A DNA stretch of 64,000 nt from assembly GCF_014695375.1 (NCBI RefSeq), contig NZ_JACJOG010000054.1:38495-102494 (forward strand), given 5' to 3'. Below, piece after piece: positions 8,640 to 17,328 of the stretch (the first letter of the stretch is position 1; each line of letters opens with the position of its first letter). Under the pieces are notes generated by a model. The model did no database searches. It saw only the letters and a list, made by a program, of their open reading frames with translations, and was not told the origin of the DNA. The translations under genes and the position numbers were made by a program. This stretch comes from Coleofasciculus sp. FACHB-T130. Lineage in GTDB: Bacteria; Cyanobacteriota; Cyanobacteriia; Cyanobacteriales; FACHB-T130.

Positions 8640-10127
8640 ATGACGAGTGAAAGACGATTAAATCAGAGCGATCGCGGCTTAAAGCCAAACTGTCTTCCCT
8701 TTGGAGAAGTTCTTGCTCAATCCTTTGCGGTCATTGCACCCACAACAATACCCGCCTCAAATATAGGATTGATCGTCGTACTTTCCGGCAATGGCACCTG
8801 GCTAAGTTTTCTGATCGGCATGATTGGGTTAGTCCTTGTTAGTACTAACATTAATCAATTTGCCAGTCGTTCTGCTTCTCCAGGTTCGCTCTACTCTTAC
8901 ATCGTCAAAGGATTGGGGCCTACAGCGGGTGTAATTTGTGGCTGGAGTTTAGTTCTGGCTTACTTGTTTACAGGAATGTCAGTGTTGTGTGGCTTTGCCA
9001 ACTTTAGCGGGATTTTGATTGGTCACTTGGGCGTTCATCCCTCGACGATTACGCTGCTGGCGCTCGGTGCAGGGGTTGCCTGGTATGCAGCATATAAAGA
9101 TATCCAGCTATCAGCAATGGCGATGCTGTGGATGGAGGGAGCCTCTCTGCTCCTGATTGCCGTCTTGGGGATCATCATCTGGGCGCACAAAGGCTTTGCG
9201 TTAGATATGTCCCAATTGACTTTGCAAGGCGTAACTCCAGGTAGCGTCGCAATGGGGCTTGTCCTAGTAATGTTTAGTTTCTCTGGCTTTGAAAGTGCTA
9301 CATCTCTGGGTGATGAAGCAAAAGACCCCTTAAAAACGATCCCCAGAGCAGTTTTGGGGAGTACTACCCTGGCAGGTTTATTCTTCATTTCGATGACTTA
9401 CATTGAAGTGCTGGGTTTTAGCGGAACTGGAGTTTCCATTACTACTACGGAAGAACCGCTGGGTTTTCTAGCGCAACAAGCGGGAGTTGGTTTTTTAGGA
9501 ACCTTGGTCGCCTTCAGTGCCCTGTTTAGCTTCTTTGCCTGTGTCCTTGGTAGTATTAATCCAGCAGCCAGAGTCTTCTTTACGATGGCTCGTCACGGCT
9601 TATTCCCCTCTTCGTTGGGTTTATCTCACTCATCGAACCGGACACCGCACATTGCCGTTACGCTGTGTTCGCTGATTGTATTTCTTGTGCCTGCTTCGAT
9701 GTCCCTGTTTCATGTGAAGCTGTTTGACAGCATGGGTTACTTGGGCGCGATCTGTAGCTACGGGTTTTTAACGGTTTATACCTTGATTTCGATCGCTGCA
9801 CCCGTTTACCTGCACAAGATTAGAAAACTCCGCCTACACCATGTAGTGTTCTCAGTTCTCGCAGTTGGGTTTATGATGATTCCCGTTCTCGGAAGCGTGG
9901 GGATTCCAGGTAGCAATCTTTTCCCAGTTCCAGAAGCGCCTTACGATGCGTTTCCTTACCTGTTTTTGATGTACCTGATGGTTACTTGCGGATGGTTTGT
10001 CATCCAAAGATTCCGCTCTCCAGAAATTGTCAGTTCAATGGAGCGGGGGATTGAAGAGATTCATGCAAAATTTGCGACACCTAGTTCAGTGGTGATACCA
10101 GAGGCGATCGCAGATGATGAATTTTGA
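8640..10127 (+). CDS. APC-family amino acid permease
   Basis: A 495-residue integral membrane protein with about 12 predicted helices. Family features include the first-helix motif PTTIPASNIGLIVVLSGNG, ASPGSLYSYIVKGLGP and FSFSGFESATSLGDEAKDPLKTIPRAV, which is typical of APC superfamily transporters. It probably moves an amino acid or amine across the inner membrane; the substrate cannot be read from sequence. It is 45 bp upstream of two CadD-type genes on the same strand and divergent from the LysR gene, so it is likely the first gene of a LysR-controlled unit. GGGAGTCTCTAA precedes the ATG. Confidence 0.85.
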   Translation: MTSERRLNQSDRGLKPNCLPFGEVLAQSFAVIAPTTIPASNIGLIVVLSGNGTWLSFLIGMIGLVLVSTNINQFASRSASPGSLYSYIVKGLGPTAGVICGWSLVLAYLFTGMSVLCGFANFSGILIGHLGVHPSTITLLALGAGVAWYAAYKDIQLSAMAMLWMEGASLLLIAVLGIIIWAHKGFALDMSQLTLQGVTPGSVAMGLVLVMFSFSGFESATSLGDEAKDPLKTIPRAVLGSTTLAGLFFISMTYIEVLGFSGTGVSITTTEEPLGFLAQQAGVGFLGTLVAFSALFSFFACVLGSINPAARVFFTMARHGLFPSSLGLSHSSNRTPHIAVTLCSLIVFLVPASMSLFHVKLFDSMGYLGAICSYGFLTVYTLISIAAPVYLHKIRKLRLHHVVFSVLAVGFMMIPVLGSVGIPGSNLFPVPEAPYDAFPYLFLMYLMVTCGWFVIQRFRSPEIVSSMERGIEEIHAKFATPSSVVIPEAIADDEF

Positions 10128-10172
10128 AGCTAGTTTGGACAACGCATCTACAAACCTTAAGGACACGCAAAA

Positions 10173-10910
10173 ATGAGCGAAATAATCACGGCAATCCCCC
10201 TTGGATTCACTGCCTTCACAGCCACCAACCTTGATGACATCGTGATTTTGTTGCTGTTTTTCTCGCAAGTGAATGCGGTATTCCGACGTCGCCATATTGT
10301 GGCTGGTCAGTATCTGGGTTTTGGTGCATTAGTCCTCGCTAGCCTTCCCAGTTTTTTTGGTACCCTAATATTGCCGCGCCCTTGGATTGGTTTGTTAGGC
10401 ATTCTCCCGATTGCAATTGGAATCAGTCGCTTACTCAATCAAGACACCGATGAATCGGAAGGCGAGGAAAAAGTAGAACCACCTGAGAAATCTTGGTTTA
10501 CCAGTTTTTTATCTCCACAAACTTATAGCGTGGCAGCCGTTACATTTGCGAATGGGGGTGACAACATCGGTATCTATGTGCCGTTGTTTGCGAGTAGTAG
10601 CTGGGAGGGTCTTCTGGCGATTCTGGGGGTATTCTTCTCGCTGGTGGGAGTTTGGTGCTACACCGCCTATCAATTAACCCGTTTACCTGCGATCGCTCAA
10701 ACCCTGACTCGCTATGGCAATCAACTCGTTCCCTGTGTTTTAATTGGGTTGGGTGTTTTAATTCTAGTAGACAGTCACACACTGGAAAATCGTGGCTTGC
10801 TCGTACTGACTTTAGTCACAAGTTGTCTCTGTTTGCTGACTCTTGGCAAAAGTAATGAGCAAGTGTCTGAGGCGGAAATTTGCTCAACGCCTGAAGTGGA
10901 GAAAAATTGA
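10173..10910 (+). CDS. CadD-family cadmium resistance-type transporter (copy 1)
   Basis: A 245-residue membrane protein with the CadD pattern ATNLDDIVILLLFFSQVN near the N-terminus, HIVAGQYLGFGALVLASLP, and a second half repeat TFANGGDNIGIYVPLFAS. A charged cytoplasmic loop (DTDESEGEEKVEPPEK) separates the two halves. CadD proteins are linked to Cd resistance or cation/amine export in other bacteria; the substrate here is not established. It lies between the permease and a second paralogue, 21 bp apart, consistent with one operon. Confidence 0.85.
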   Translation: MSEIITAIPLGFTAFTATNLDDIVILLLFFSQVNAVFRRRHIVAGQYLGFGALVLASLPSFFGTLILPRPWIGLLGILPIAIGISRLLNQDTDESEGEEKVEPPEKSWFTSFLSPQTYSVAAVTFANGGDNIGIYVPLFASSSWEGLLAILGVFFSLVGVWCYTAYQLTRLPAIAQTLTRYGNQLVPCVLIGLGVLILVDSHTLENRGLLVLTLVTSCLCLLTLGKSNEQVSEAEICSTPEVEKN

Positions 10911-10931
10911 GGAGGTTGCGATCGCAGTGTC

Positions 10932-11591
10932 ATGAGTTGGTTTGCACAAGCAATCATTGCCGGAGTTACATCCTTTGTAGCAACTAACATCGATGACATT
11001 GTGATCTTGATGCTATTCTTCGCCCAGGTAAATTCTACCTTCCGCACCAAACATATTGTTGTAGGTAAGTATCTTGGATTCACTGTATTAATTGCCGCTA
11101 GTCTTCCGGGTTTCTTTGGTGGCTTAATTCTGCCAAAAGCTTGGATTGGCTTACTAGGTCTGGTTCCCATTGTTATTGGAGTGAATCAATTAGTCAATTG
11201 GGAAAAAGATGAAAACGAAGTCCAGACAGTATCAGATGAATTCAATAGCTCAAAAGCTAGTTCCTCAGTGATGTCAACTCTCGCTAGTTTTCTTACTCCT
11301 CAGACTTATCACGTCGCAGCTGTTACATTTGCTAATGGGGGTGACAATATCGGGATATATGTACCGTTGTTCGCTAGTAGCAATCTGGCTAGTTTGGGAG
11401 TAATTTTAAGCGTGTTTTTTGTGTTGGTTGGAGTTTGGTGTTATGTCGCCTACCAATTAACCCGCCATTCGGTTGTTGCTCACCTTTTCACTCGCTACGG
11501 TAAGAGAATCGTCCCATTTGTGTTAATTGGCTTAGGAATTTTTATTCTGGTTGAAAGCGGTAGCTATCAACTCTTACCGTCGTTCCAATAA
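10932..11591 (+). CDS. CadD-family transporter (copy 2)
   Basis: A 219-residue paralogue of the preceding gene, sharing ATNIDDIVILMLFFAQVN, KHIVVGKYLGFTVLIAASLPGFFGG and TFANGGDNIGIYVPLFASSN. The two copies are colinear, differ mainly in the central loop and the C-terminal tail, and probably arose by tandem duplication. Paired CadD proteins might form a heteromer, which is inference. A ribosome-binding GAGGTTGCG lies upstream of the ATG at 10932. Confidence 0.85.
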   Translation: MSWFAQAIIAGVTSFVATNIDDIVILMLFFAQVNSTFRTKHIVVGKYLGFTVLIAASLPGFFGGLILPKAWIGLLGLVPIVIGVNQLVNWEKDENEVQTVSDEFNSSKASSSVMSTLASFLTPQTYHVAAVTFANGGDNIGIYVPLFASSNLASLGVILSVFFVLVGVWCYVAYQLTRHSVVAHLFTRYGKRIVPFVLIGLGIFILVESGSYQLLPSFQ

Positions 11592-11737
11592 GTGTCAGTT
11601 TTACCTTGGCAGACCATTTACCAGTATCTGCAATTTAATAAAAACCTTTTTTGCTAAAGGTCTACCCTTAAAAATTTTCCAACCATAAACCCAAACATCG
11701 AGTTGGAAAAACTCGGAATCTCGCAAGGAGAAAGTTC

Positions 11738-12382
11738 ATGAAACTGTTCAAAATCGCTCTGGTAGCATTAGTATTTCTGGTCAATTTGGCGATCGCTCAA
11801 CCTTCTTTGGCAGACAGACCGAAACTTACCCTGAGTCCTGACTACACAGAGGTAACTCAATCTCTTGACAGCCTCTTAAAGGCAAAAGACGCACCGGATC
11901 AATCCGACTATACACCTGAGGAAATTCAGCAGAAACTCGGTGAGTTGCAACTGCAAAAATATATCTTAGAGACAGCGGCAGACTGGGGGCAGTGCCGCAA
12001 TGAAACTGGGAAAACGTTAGCGGTCTATGCTCATAAACCCAATAAATCTAACTTTTCCGAAGCAAGTACTCTCTACTACTTGGGAAATGGCAAAGTCACG
12101 GACGATGATTGGAACTGTGATGGCGTTTACTTGCCAAGTGGTGTCAAAGTAGCTGGCTTAACTCCTGGTGACACCCAAGGGCAAGATTTAGGGGAGCCTG
12201 TAGCTCTCAAAATAGTGGCTGGAACCCAATTAGTCGCTAAAACCAATCCAGAAACTGGTGCAGTTGAATTCAACGTTCCTGCTGCGAAAGTTTTCAAAGC
12301 AGGTGAGGGTACATGGTCTGTTCCTAACTTGTCGTCAGCAGATGTGGAAGCGCAAACTCCTAACGCACCAATCGAGGATTAA
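11738..12382 (+). CDS. Secreted conserved cyanobacterial protein of unknown function
   Basis: A 214-residue protein with a clear signal peptide (KLFKIALVALVFLVNLAIA, predicted cleavage after QPSLA). The mature part contains a helical stretch (YTPEEIQQKLGELQLQKYILETAADWGQC) and two Cys residues that could form a disulfide, followed by a beta-rich region ending in an acidic tail. Family not recognised. CAAGGAGAAAG is a strong ribosome site. It lies 146 bp after the second CadD gene and may be separately transcribed. Confidence 0.8.
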   Translation: MKLFKIALVALVFLVNLAIAQPSLADRPKLTLSPDYTEVTQSLDSLLKAKDAPDQSDYTPEEIQQKLGELQLQKYILETAADWGQCRNETGKTLAVYAHKPNKSNFSEASTLYYLGNGKVTDDDWNCDGVYLPSGVKVAGLTPGDTQGQDLGEPVALKIVAGTQLVAKTNPETGAVEFNVPAAKVFKAGEGTWSVPNLSSADVEAQTPNAPIED

Positions 12383-12610
12383 ATTTTTCACGCCTGCGAA
12401 AGCACTTTAGGTGTTTTTCCTCTAAAAAGTAGCAGGATGACAGCCAGGGTATGAAAAGCTACCAAAAGTAAACGGTTGAACAGCTATCATACTCTGGCTA
12501 ATAGACTTCATAAAATTTTTCGGAATATCGGGTTTCGGATCAAAGTGCTTCTGAAGGGAGAAAGCTTGTTTTGTTTGTACATCTAAACTGATAATTGAGG
12601 GTAGTATTTT

Positions 12611-13051
12611 GTGCAGCTATTGTTTATGTTTAAGCCGATAAATGGGAGTACAGAAAAATTAGAGACGCCGAAACGACGGACTTCTGAGCGAGTGCGGGAT
12701 CATTTGGCAAACGAACGCACCTACTTAGCATGGATGCGGAGTGCGATCGCGCTGATGGGATTTGGTGTTTTGATCGTGCGCCTTCGTCTCCTCCGTCCAC
12801 CCCTTGCGCCTCAACCTCCTGGTAATGGGTGGAAGTTAGGATTAGTGTTCTCCTTAGTTGGTTTGGTAACGGTATTGCTGTCAACCCAGCACTACTTCGC
12901 TGTTCGACATGACATTGATGAGGATACATACGAACCTGCGGATCGCTGGGTGATTTTATTTAGCCTTGCCGTACTCACCTTGGGAGCTGGGGTTATCTAC
13001 TACGTCTTCACAGTTCCAGTTGAATCATTAAATGGTGTCATCCTTGATTAA
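12611..13051 (+). CDS. DUF202 (YidH-like) membrane protein
   Basis: 146 residues. The signature RVRDHLANERTYLAWMRSAIALMGFGVLIVRLR is diagnostic for the DUF202/YidH family, and about three membrane helices follow. Function is unknown. The frame may begin with the GTG at 12611 or the ATG at 12626 (MFKPINGSTEK), and neither has a strong ribosome site. Its position after a secreted protein and before an AbrB transporter suggests no clear pathway. Confidence 0.85.
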   Translation: MQLLFMFKPINGSTEKLETPKRRTSERVRDHLANERTYLAWMRSAIALMGFGVLIVRLRLLRPPLAPQPPGNGWKLGLVFSLVGLVTVLLSTQHYFAVRHDIDEDTYEPADRWVILFSLAVLTLGAGVIYYVFTVPVESLNGVILD

Positions 13052-13296
13052 CTGAGATTTTATTTAAGTAACCCTGAAGAGAGCCTACCTTTAAAAGTCA
13101 TTTTTACAGGTTTTATAACGCATATAAACTCAGAAGTAATGCGTTAGACCTGGCTACAGGCTACGCATATATGTTGCACCGTCAGTTATTTTTAAGATAG
13201 GCTGCAAGGTGTAAGTAATGCGCTTTTTATAAGCATTTTTGGATAATCTTTGCACTTCAACGCATAAGAAAGTAATGATTAAAGATTGGAGATTTT

Positions 13297-14493
13297 GTGA
13301 GCAAAATAAGTTTGGATAAATCTACACTTAGTAAATTGATGACCACTTATTTAGTTGTTGCTATAGAAATAATTATCGGTTTATTAAGTGGTCTGACTTT
13401 TATTGCACTTGGGGCAGGCGGAGGGTCTTGGATACTTGGGGGTATTGCTGCTGGTGCCTTGGTATTTTATTTCTATCGTCGATATAACAATCAAGCTAAA
13501 CCAAATCGCAACTTAAGGAAATTTGGACAAATTATTGTTGGTCTTACTGTAGGATTTTCTCTTAAGCAAAGTAATCTAATAACTATTTATTCCCAATTAC
13601 ATATCTTTCTATTTTTAGCATTATTTTTACTATTTTGTGGTGGAATTATTGGTTATATATATTCACGCATTGAAAAAACAGACTTACTAACTGCCATGCT
13701 TGCTACGGTTCCCGGAAATATAGGAATCATGGCAAGTATAGCAGCAGACTATGGTAGAAATATTTCACTTGTTTCTCTTGTTCAGTTAATACGGTTTACG
13801 GCGATTATTATTGTTATACCAATTGTTGCTAATGTTTCTAATTCTCATGACATTAGTGCAATAATTCATTCTGTTAATGAAAATTTATTTTTTCTGGATT
13901 TAAATTACTTATTTTTACTATTTTTATTGCTCTTTTTAACATTCTTAACAGTTAGAATAGGCAGTTATTTAAAAATTCCTGTTGCTGGTTTTTTTTGCTC
14001 TATAATAGTCGGCGCTGTTTTTGAGTTATTGCTAAATTCACTGCCATTTTTATCTCATATCGATTTTAATCTACCCCCTTTATTTAATTTAATTGGTCAA
14101 ATTCTACTGGGAATTACAATCGGCGAATATTGGGGAATAAACCCAAAGCTGGGAAGGCTTACAGTAGCGTATGCTTCGGTTCCTGTAGCCATGACCTTTT
14201 TGGCAGGATTCATCTTAGCAGGAATTGCTACGTTGATCTCGCCCTGGGACTGGCTAACGTGTTTGCTGGTGACATCTCCAGGCGGATCTCCAGAAATGAT
14301 ATTAATCTCTCTAGCTTTGCATCACAATGTTGAGATTGTAACCGCAGGTCATCTAGTTCGGCTAATGACGATTAATCTGTGTCTTCCAGCTTTGGTGTCT
14401 TTCATTTGCTATCTAGAAGGCCGTTCTACAAAAAATCAAGATGGCGCAGCAGATCAGCTTAAAACGATATCACCCAAATCAGCAATGCCATAA
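13297..14493 (+). CDS. AbrB-family membrane protein (PF05145-type)
   Basis: A 398-residue, strongly hydrophobic protein with about ten helices arranged as two related halves. Each half carries the family block: VPGNIGIMASIAADYGRN-SLVQLIRF in the first, SPGGSPEMILISLALHHN-HLVRLM in the second. The family is usually annotated as AbrB or ammonia-monooxygenase-like regulators, but is a transporter by topology. The start is GTG 13297, since the next ATG lies within the first helix region. Base composition is more AT-rich than its neighbours. Convergent with the PAP2 gene. Confidence 0.8.
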   Translation: MSKISLDKSTLSKLMTTYLVVAIEIIIGLLSGLTFIALGAGGGSWILGGIAAGALVFYFYRRYNNQAKPNRNLRKFGQIIVGLTVGFSLKQSNLITIYSQLHIFLFLALFLLFCGGIIGYIYSRIEKTDLLTAMLATVPGNIGIMASIAADYGRNISLVSLVQLIRFTAIIIVIPIVANVSNSHDISAIIHSVNENLFFLDLNYLFLLFLLLFLTFLTVRIGSYLKIPVAGFFCSIIVGAVFELLLNSLPFLSHIDFNLPPLFNLIGQILLGITIGEYWGINPKLGRLTVAYASVPVAMTFLAGFILAGIATLISPWDWLTCLLVTSPGGSPEMILISLALHHNVEIVTAGHLVRLMTINLCLPALVSFICYLEGRSTKNQDGAADQLKTISPKSAMP

Positions 14494-14509
14494 TTTCTTT
14501 GCGATGGTG

Positions 14510-15256
14510 TTAACCTTGGGCTATTGATTCCTCTTCATCCACAGTTAGCTCATCCTCAGGAATAGTACTCGGTTTAGTTAAATGTGGTTGGATTAGCAGA
14601 CTAACGCCAATTGTCCAAGCAATTGAAACCATCCATCCTGCTAAAATATCGCTGGGAAAATGAACCCCTAAATATATTCGCGTCCAACCGATCGCTAATA
14701 CGAATACGCTCCCCACAGCCAGCACCAACCAGCACCAATTACTATTCCAGGTCAAAATGACTAAAGCAGCTATCAAGGTCATACTGGACATCGCGTGACC
14801 GCTGGGAAATGCATAATCAAACTCTGGGGAAATTGACTCCCAGAGGTTGGGACGCACTCGATGCAGCAACAGCTTTGCAGTGCGATTAATCAAAATGCTC
14901 CCTAGTAGCGTGGTCAGTAAATAGGCGAGCGATCGCCACTTTTTAAGGCGCAGCAACACTAACGAGATTACAGTAGCAACTGGAAATACGCCCCAAAATA
15001 CTCCGAACTTGGTTAAAGTTGCCGCAAAAACGTCTAGTTGTGGCTGTGCTATCTTGTGAACTGCTAGTAGGAGTGTTTCATCCCAGGGAAGACCGCCTTG
15101 ATTCTGCAATACTACTAATGCAAGTTCCTCAAAAACCAGCATGGGTAAACAGACTCCTATCAATAGGAGTAGCAAAGAACGCCAATAAGCAACGAGCAGC
15201 TTTTCGAGAAAACTTAGGAAAGATGAAGACAGCTTCCAAAAATTAGAACTAAACAT
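14510..15256 (-). CDS. PAP2-family phosphatase
   Basis: 248 residues with six predicted membrane helices and the three phosphatase motifs: KLLLHRVRP, the PSGHAMSS block (with catalytic His), and SRxxxxxHxxxD in the form TRIYLGVHFPSD. Such enzymes dephosphorylate lipid phosphates such as phosphatidate or undecaprenyl diphosphate at the membrane. The first catalytic Arg/Lys spacing looks intact. An acidic C-terminal tail (EDELTVDEEES) is unusual. Downstream of a TSUP gene on the same strand, but 115 bp apart. Confidence 0.9.
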   Translation of the reverse strand: MFSSNFWKLSSSFLSFLEKLLVAYWRSLLLLLIGVCLPMLVFEELALVVLQNQGGLPWDETLLLAVHKIAQPQLDVFAATLTKFGVFWGVFPVATVISLVLLRLKKWRSLAYLLTTLLGSILINRTAKLLLHRVRPNLWESISPEFDYAFPSGHAMSSMTLIAALVILTWNSNWCWLVLAVGSVFVLAIGWTRIYLGVHFPSDILAGWMVSIAWTIGVSLLIQPHLTKPSTIPEDELTVDEEESIAQG

Positions 15257-15371
15257 TCACCAAAAAATGCTTAAAATGTGTACAAACCGAAATTTTCATT
15301 TATTTTTTTAAAAAATAGTATCACCCTGATGGGGAAATATCTTTGCTATCAGATATTAAATCAAACTCAGA

Positions 15372-16169
15372 TCACGCTTGATAAACTAACTTCCAACTTA
15401 CCCCTGCTAAAATCACATAAATTACCAGCCGGAGCGCGCCTTGAGGAGTAACCTTGCAGAGTTTAGCACCTAGCAAAACTCCCGGTACTGTTCCCAGCCA
15501 AATTGGCAATACTAAACTCCAATTCACTGTCCCAAGGCAGAGGTGTCCAAGGGAAGTAAACACCAATAAAATCGCTGCCTGTGAAATATCTGTGCCTACC
15601 AATTTACGCGCGTCGAGGCGAAAAAAGGTAATCAACACAATTGCAAACATCGCACCAGAAGACACGCTTGTTAATCCTACCAGACAGCCTAAAAATGCTC
15701 CTACACTGAGGGTCGAAATTCGACCCATCTGAGTGTTTAAGTCAAACTTAGGCGGTTCAGGTAACTGTAACTTCGGGAAAAAAGTTTTCAGCGACAATTG
15801 TGCGAGTCCCAACAAAGTGACAAGCAGTATCATAAACCCGATTGCACGTAGCAGAATGTAATCTAGGTCTAAGGTTGCATTAAGCTTAATCAGGTATAAA
15901 ATCCCTACTCCGGTTAGTGAACCAGGAACACTTCCCCAAGCCAGCCATTTGACAACTTGCAGGTCAAGCGTTTGCTGTTTCCAGTGTTTAAAGCCGCCGA
16001 TCACTTTCATCAATGTGGCAGCTACTACATCGGAACTGACTGCGATCGCAGGTGGGACGTGGAACACAAAAATCAACATCGGAGTGATCAGAGATGCTCC
16101 ACCGATTCCCGTTAAACCAACAATGATACCCACGACAAAACTGAGGAACGGTAGTAATAGATAGTCCAT
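15372..16169 (-). CDS. TSUP / TauE-SafE family anion exporter
   Basis: A 265-residue membrane protein with two repeats of the TSUP fold. The first is at GIIVGLTGIGGASLITPMLI and its internal copy is at LGCLVGLTSVSSGAMFAIVL; eight helices are expected. TSUP proteins export sulfite, taurine-derived organosulfonates or related anions. It is followed at a short distance by PAP2 and preceded by a small membrane protein gene on the same strand. An AACTACGG-type half-site near 16767 is shared with the decayed cysA region. A sulfur role is inference. Confidence 0.85.
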   Translation of the reverse strand: MDYLLLPFLSFVVGIIVGLTGIGGASLITPMLIFVFHVPPAIAVSSDVVAATLMKVIGGFKHWKQQTLDLQVVKWLAWGSVPGSLTGVGILYLIKLNATLDLDYILLRAIGFMILLVTLLGLAQLSLKTFFPKLQLPEPPKFDLNTQMGRISTLSVGAFLGCLVGLTSVSSGAMFAIVLITFFRLDARKLVGTDISQAAILLVFTSLGHLCLGTVNWSLVLPIWLGTVPGVLLGAKLCKVTPQGALRLVIYVILAGVSWKLVYQA

Positions 16170-16277
16170 ACTGCTGTCCTTGCACAGGTGGTTAAAATGC
16201 TGAATCTCTAACTAAAAGTAAACTTTGACATTAGTGCTAGCGGCGATTAAGCAACATTCACCGCCCATAAATCCCCA

Positions 16278-16739
16278 TTAGCCACCGGGGAATAAGACAG
16301 GAGCATCGAGAATCTTAAACTGTATCAATGCCAGAATGACCAGAGTGTAAGCGGTTGAGGAGACTACACCTGTCAATAACTCTTTTTTCCAGTTACGCTC
16401 AGCGGGTTCCTTACTAAAAACATCGACAGCCCCTACTTGCATCAAGAGAATTCCCGCAATATTAGAGAGCCAGTACCCGACGATTGAGCAAGGCAGAAGT
16501 AAATCTGGGGAAAGCCAACTACAGATATACCCAAAAAAATAAGCAATTGGCAGATTGAAAAACAGGTCATTCCACCAACATAGTGGTGACAGCATATATC
16601 CAATGACCAGAAGGAATCCGCCTCTGAGCTTTTTGAACCAACCTTCCTGGAAACTTTGTTGAGCCGCTGGTTGCAAATGCTCAGGAGTTACTTGCCCTGC
16701 GAGGGTCAGCTCACTACTGGGTCTTTTAGCGTTGTCCAT
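16278..16739 (-). CDS. Small membrane protein of unknown function
   Basis: 153 residues with three or four membrane segments (LLVIGYMLSPLCWWNDLFFNLP, SIVGYWLSNIAGILLMQVG, LTGVVSSTAYTLVILALIQF). The N-terminal 40 residues are soluble and Gln/Ala-rich. I do not recognise a family. It precedes the TSUP gene on the same strand (108 bp), so cotranscription is plausible. Confidence 0.7.
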   Translation of the reverse strand: MDNAKRPSSELTLAGQVTPEHLQPAAQQSFQEGWFKKLRGGFLLVIGYMLSPLCWWNDLFFNLPIAYFFGYICSWLSPDLLLPCSIVGYWLSNIAGILLMQVGAVDVFSKEPAERNWKKELLTGVVSSTAYTLVILALIQFKILDAPVLFPGG

Positions 16740-16854
16740 GCAAAATCCACTATCCCGCTAGAGTTACCGTAGTTTCAATTTAATCTGATACGGATCAAAA
16801 GTCTAGTGCGGAAGGGACAACGCTTTAGTTTTTTTTGAAATATCTAACTATGGT

Positions 16855-17013
16855 GTGAAACCTGCAAGGCTCTCCAAAGCTCTTGAAACCCTTAGAAGAG
16901 TCATCGGTTGGCTTGAGGCGGGAGCAAAACTAAACGAAATACAGGCTGCTGTTGGGTTTCACTCTGTTCAACCCAACCTACACGGAATGATTTGTCAGGC
17001 AGCCAGGGCGTGA
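16855..17013 (+). CDS. Possible small ORF, 52 codons, possibly a gene fragment
   Basis: A GTG-initiated frame encodes KPARLSKALETLRRVIGWLE followed by AGAKLNEIQAAVGF and a C-terminal QAARA. It is amphipathic-helical and protein-like in composition. No ribosome site is convincing, and the frame is open further upstream to about 16807, so it could be the tail of a decayed gene. No family recognised. Confidence 0.3.
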   Translation: MKPARLSKALETLRRVIGWLEAGAKLNEIQAAVGFHSVQPNLHGMICQAARA

Positions 17014-17075
17014 AAGTGAGGCTTGTTAGCGTAGCAGGACGTGTTGAGTATTAAACTTTCGCTTCCTCCGGCTCC

Positions 17076-17279
17076 TCACGGGATCTTCGGCTGATCATGC
17101 ACACTACTAGCCGAAGATCCCAATCGTCGAAGGGCTGTTTTCACATCATGGCAATGTCGGTGAAGTAGCTGTAGATTCTCAGGGGTATCGTTACTCCCTC
17201 TGTTTTTAGGGATGATATGGTCAGTGTCCAGCAAGTCTCCATCCTTGAAGGACAATCCGCTCCTGCACCTACTATCAAG
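17076..17279 (-). pseudogene. Group II intron-encoded protein relic (HNH endonuclease end)
   Basis: The minus strand encodes SRCRSGLSFKDGDLLDTDHI, then IPKNRGSNDTPENLQLLHRH and CHDVKTALRRLG, ending in a stop at 17076. This is the C-terminal zinc/HNH nuclease segment of bacterial group II intron reverse transcriptases. The sequence downstream on the same strand contains GAGCCGG...GAAAGTTT, reminiscent of intron RNA next to such ORFs. The reverse-transcriptase and maturase domains are missing, and one Cys of the expected CxxC is gone. GGATCTTCGGCT/AGCCGAAGATCC forms a 12-bp dyad at the end. This is a truncated, inactive intron. Confidence 0.75.
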
Positions 17280-17328
17280 CTAACTACCTGGTTTAGGCAT
17301 CCACCTAATCCCCAAATCAACGACAAAA

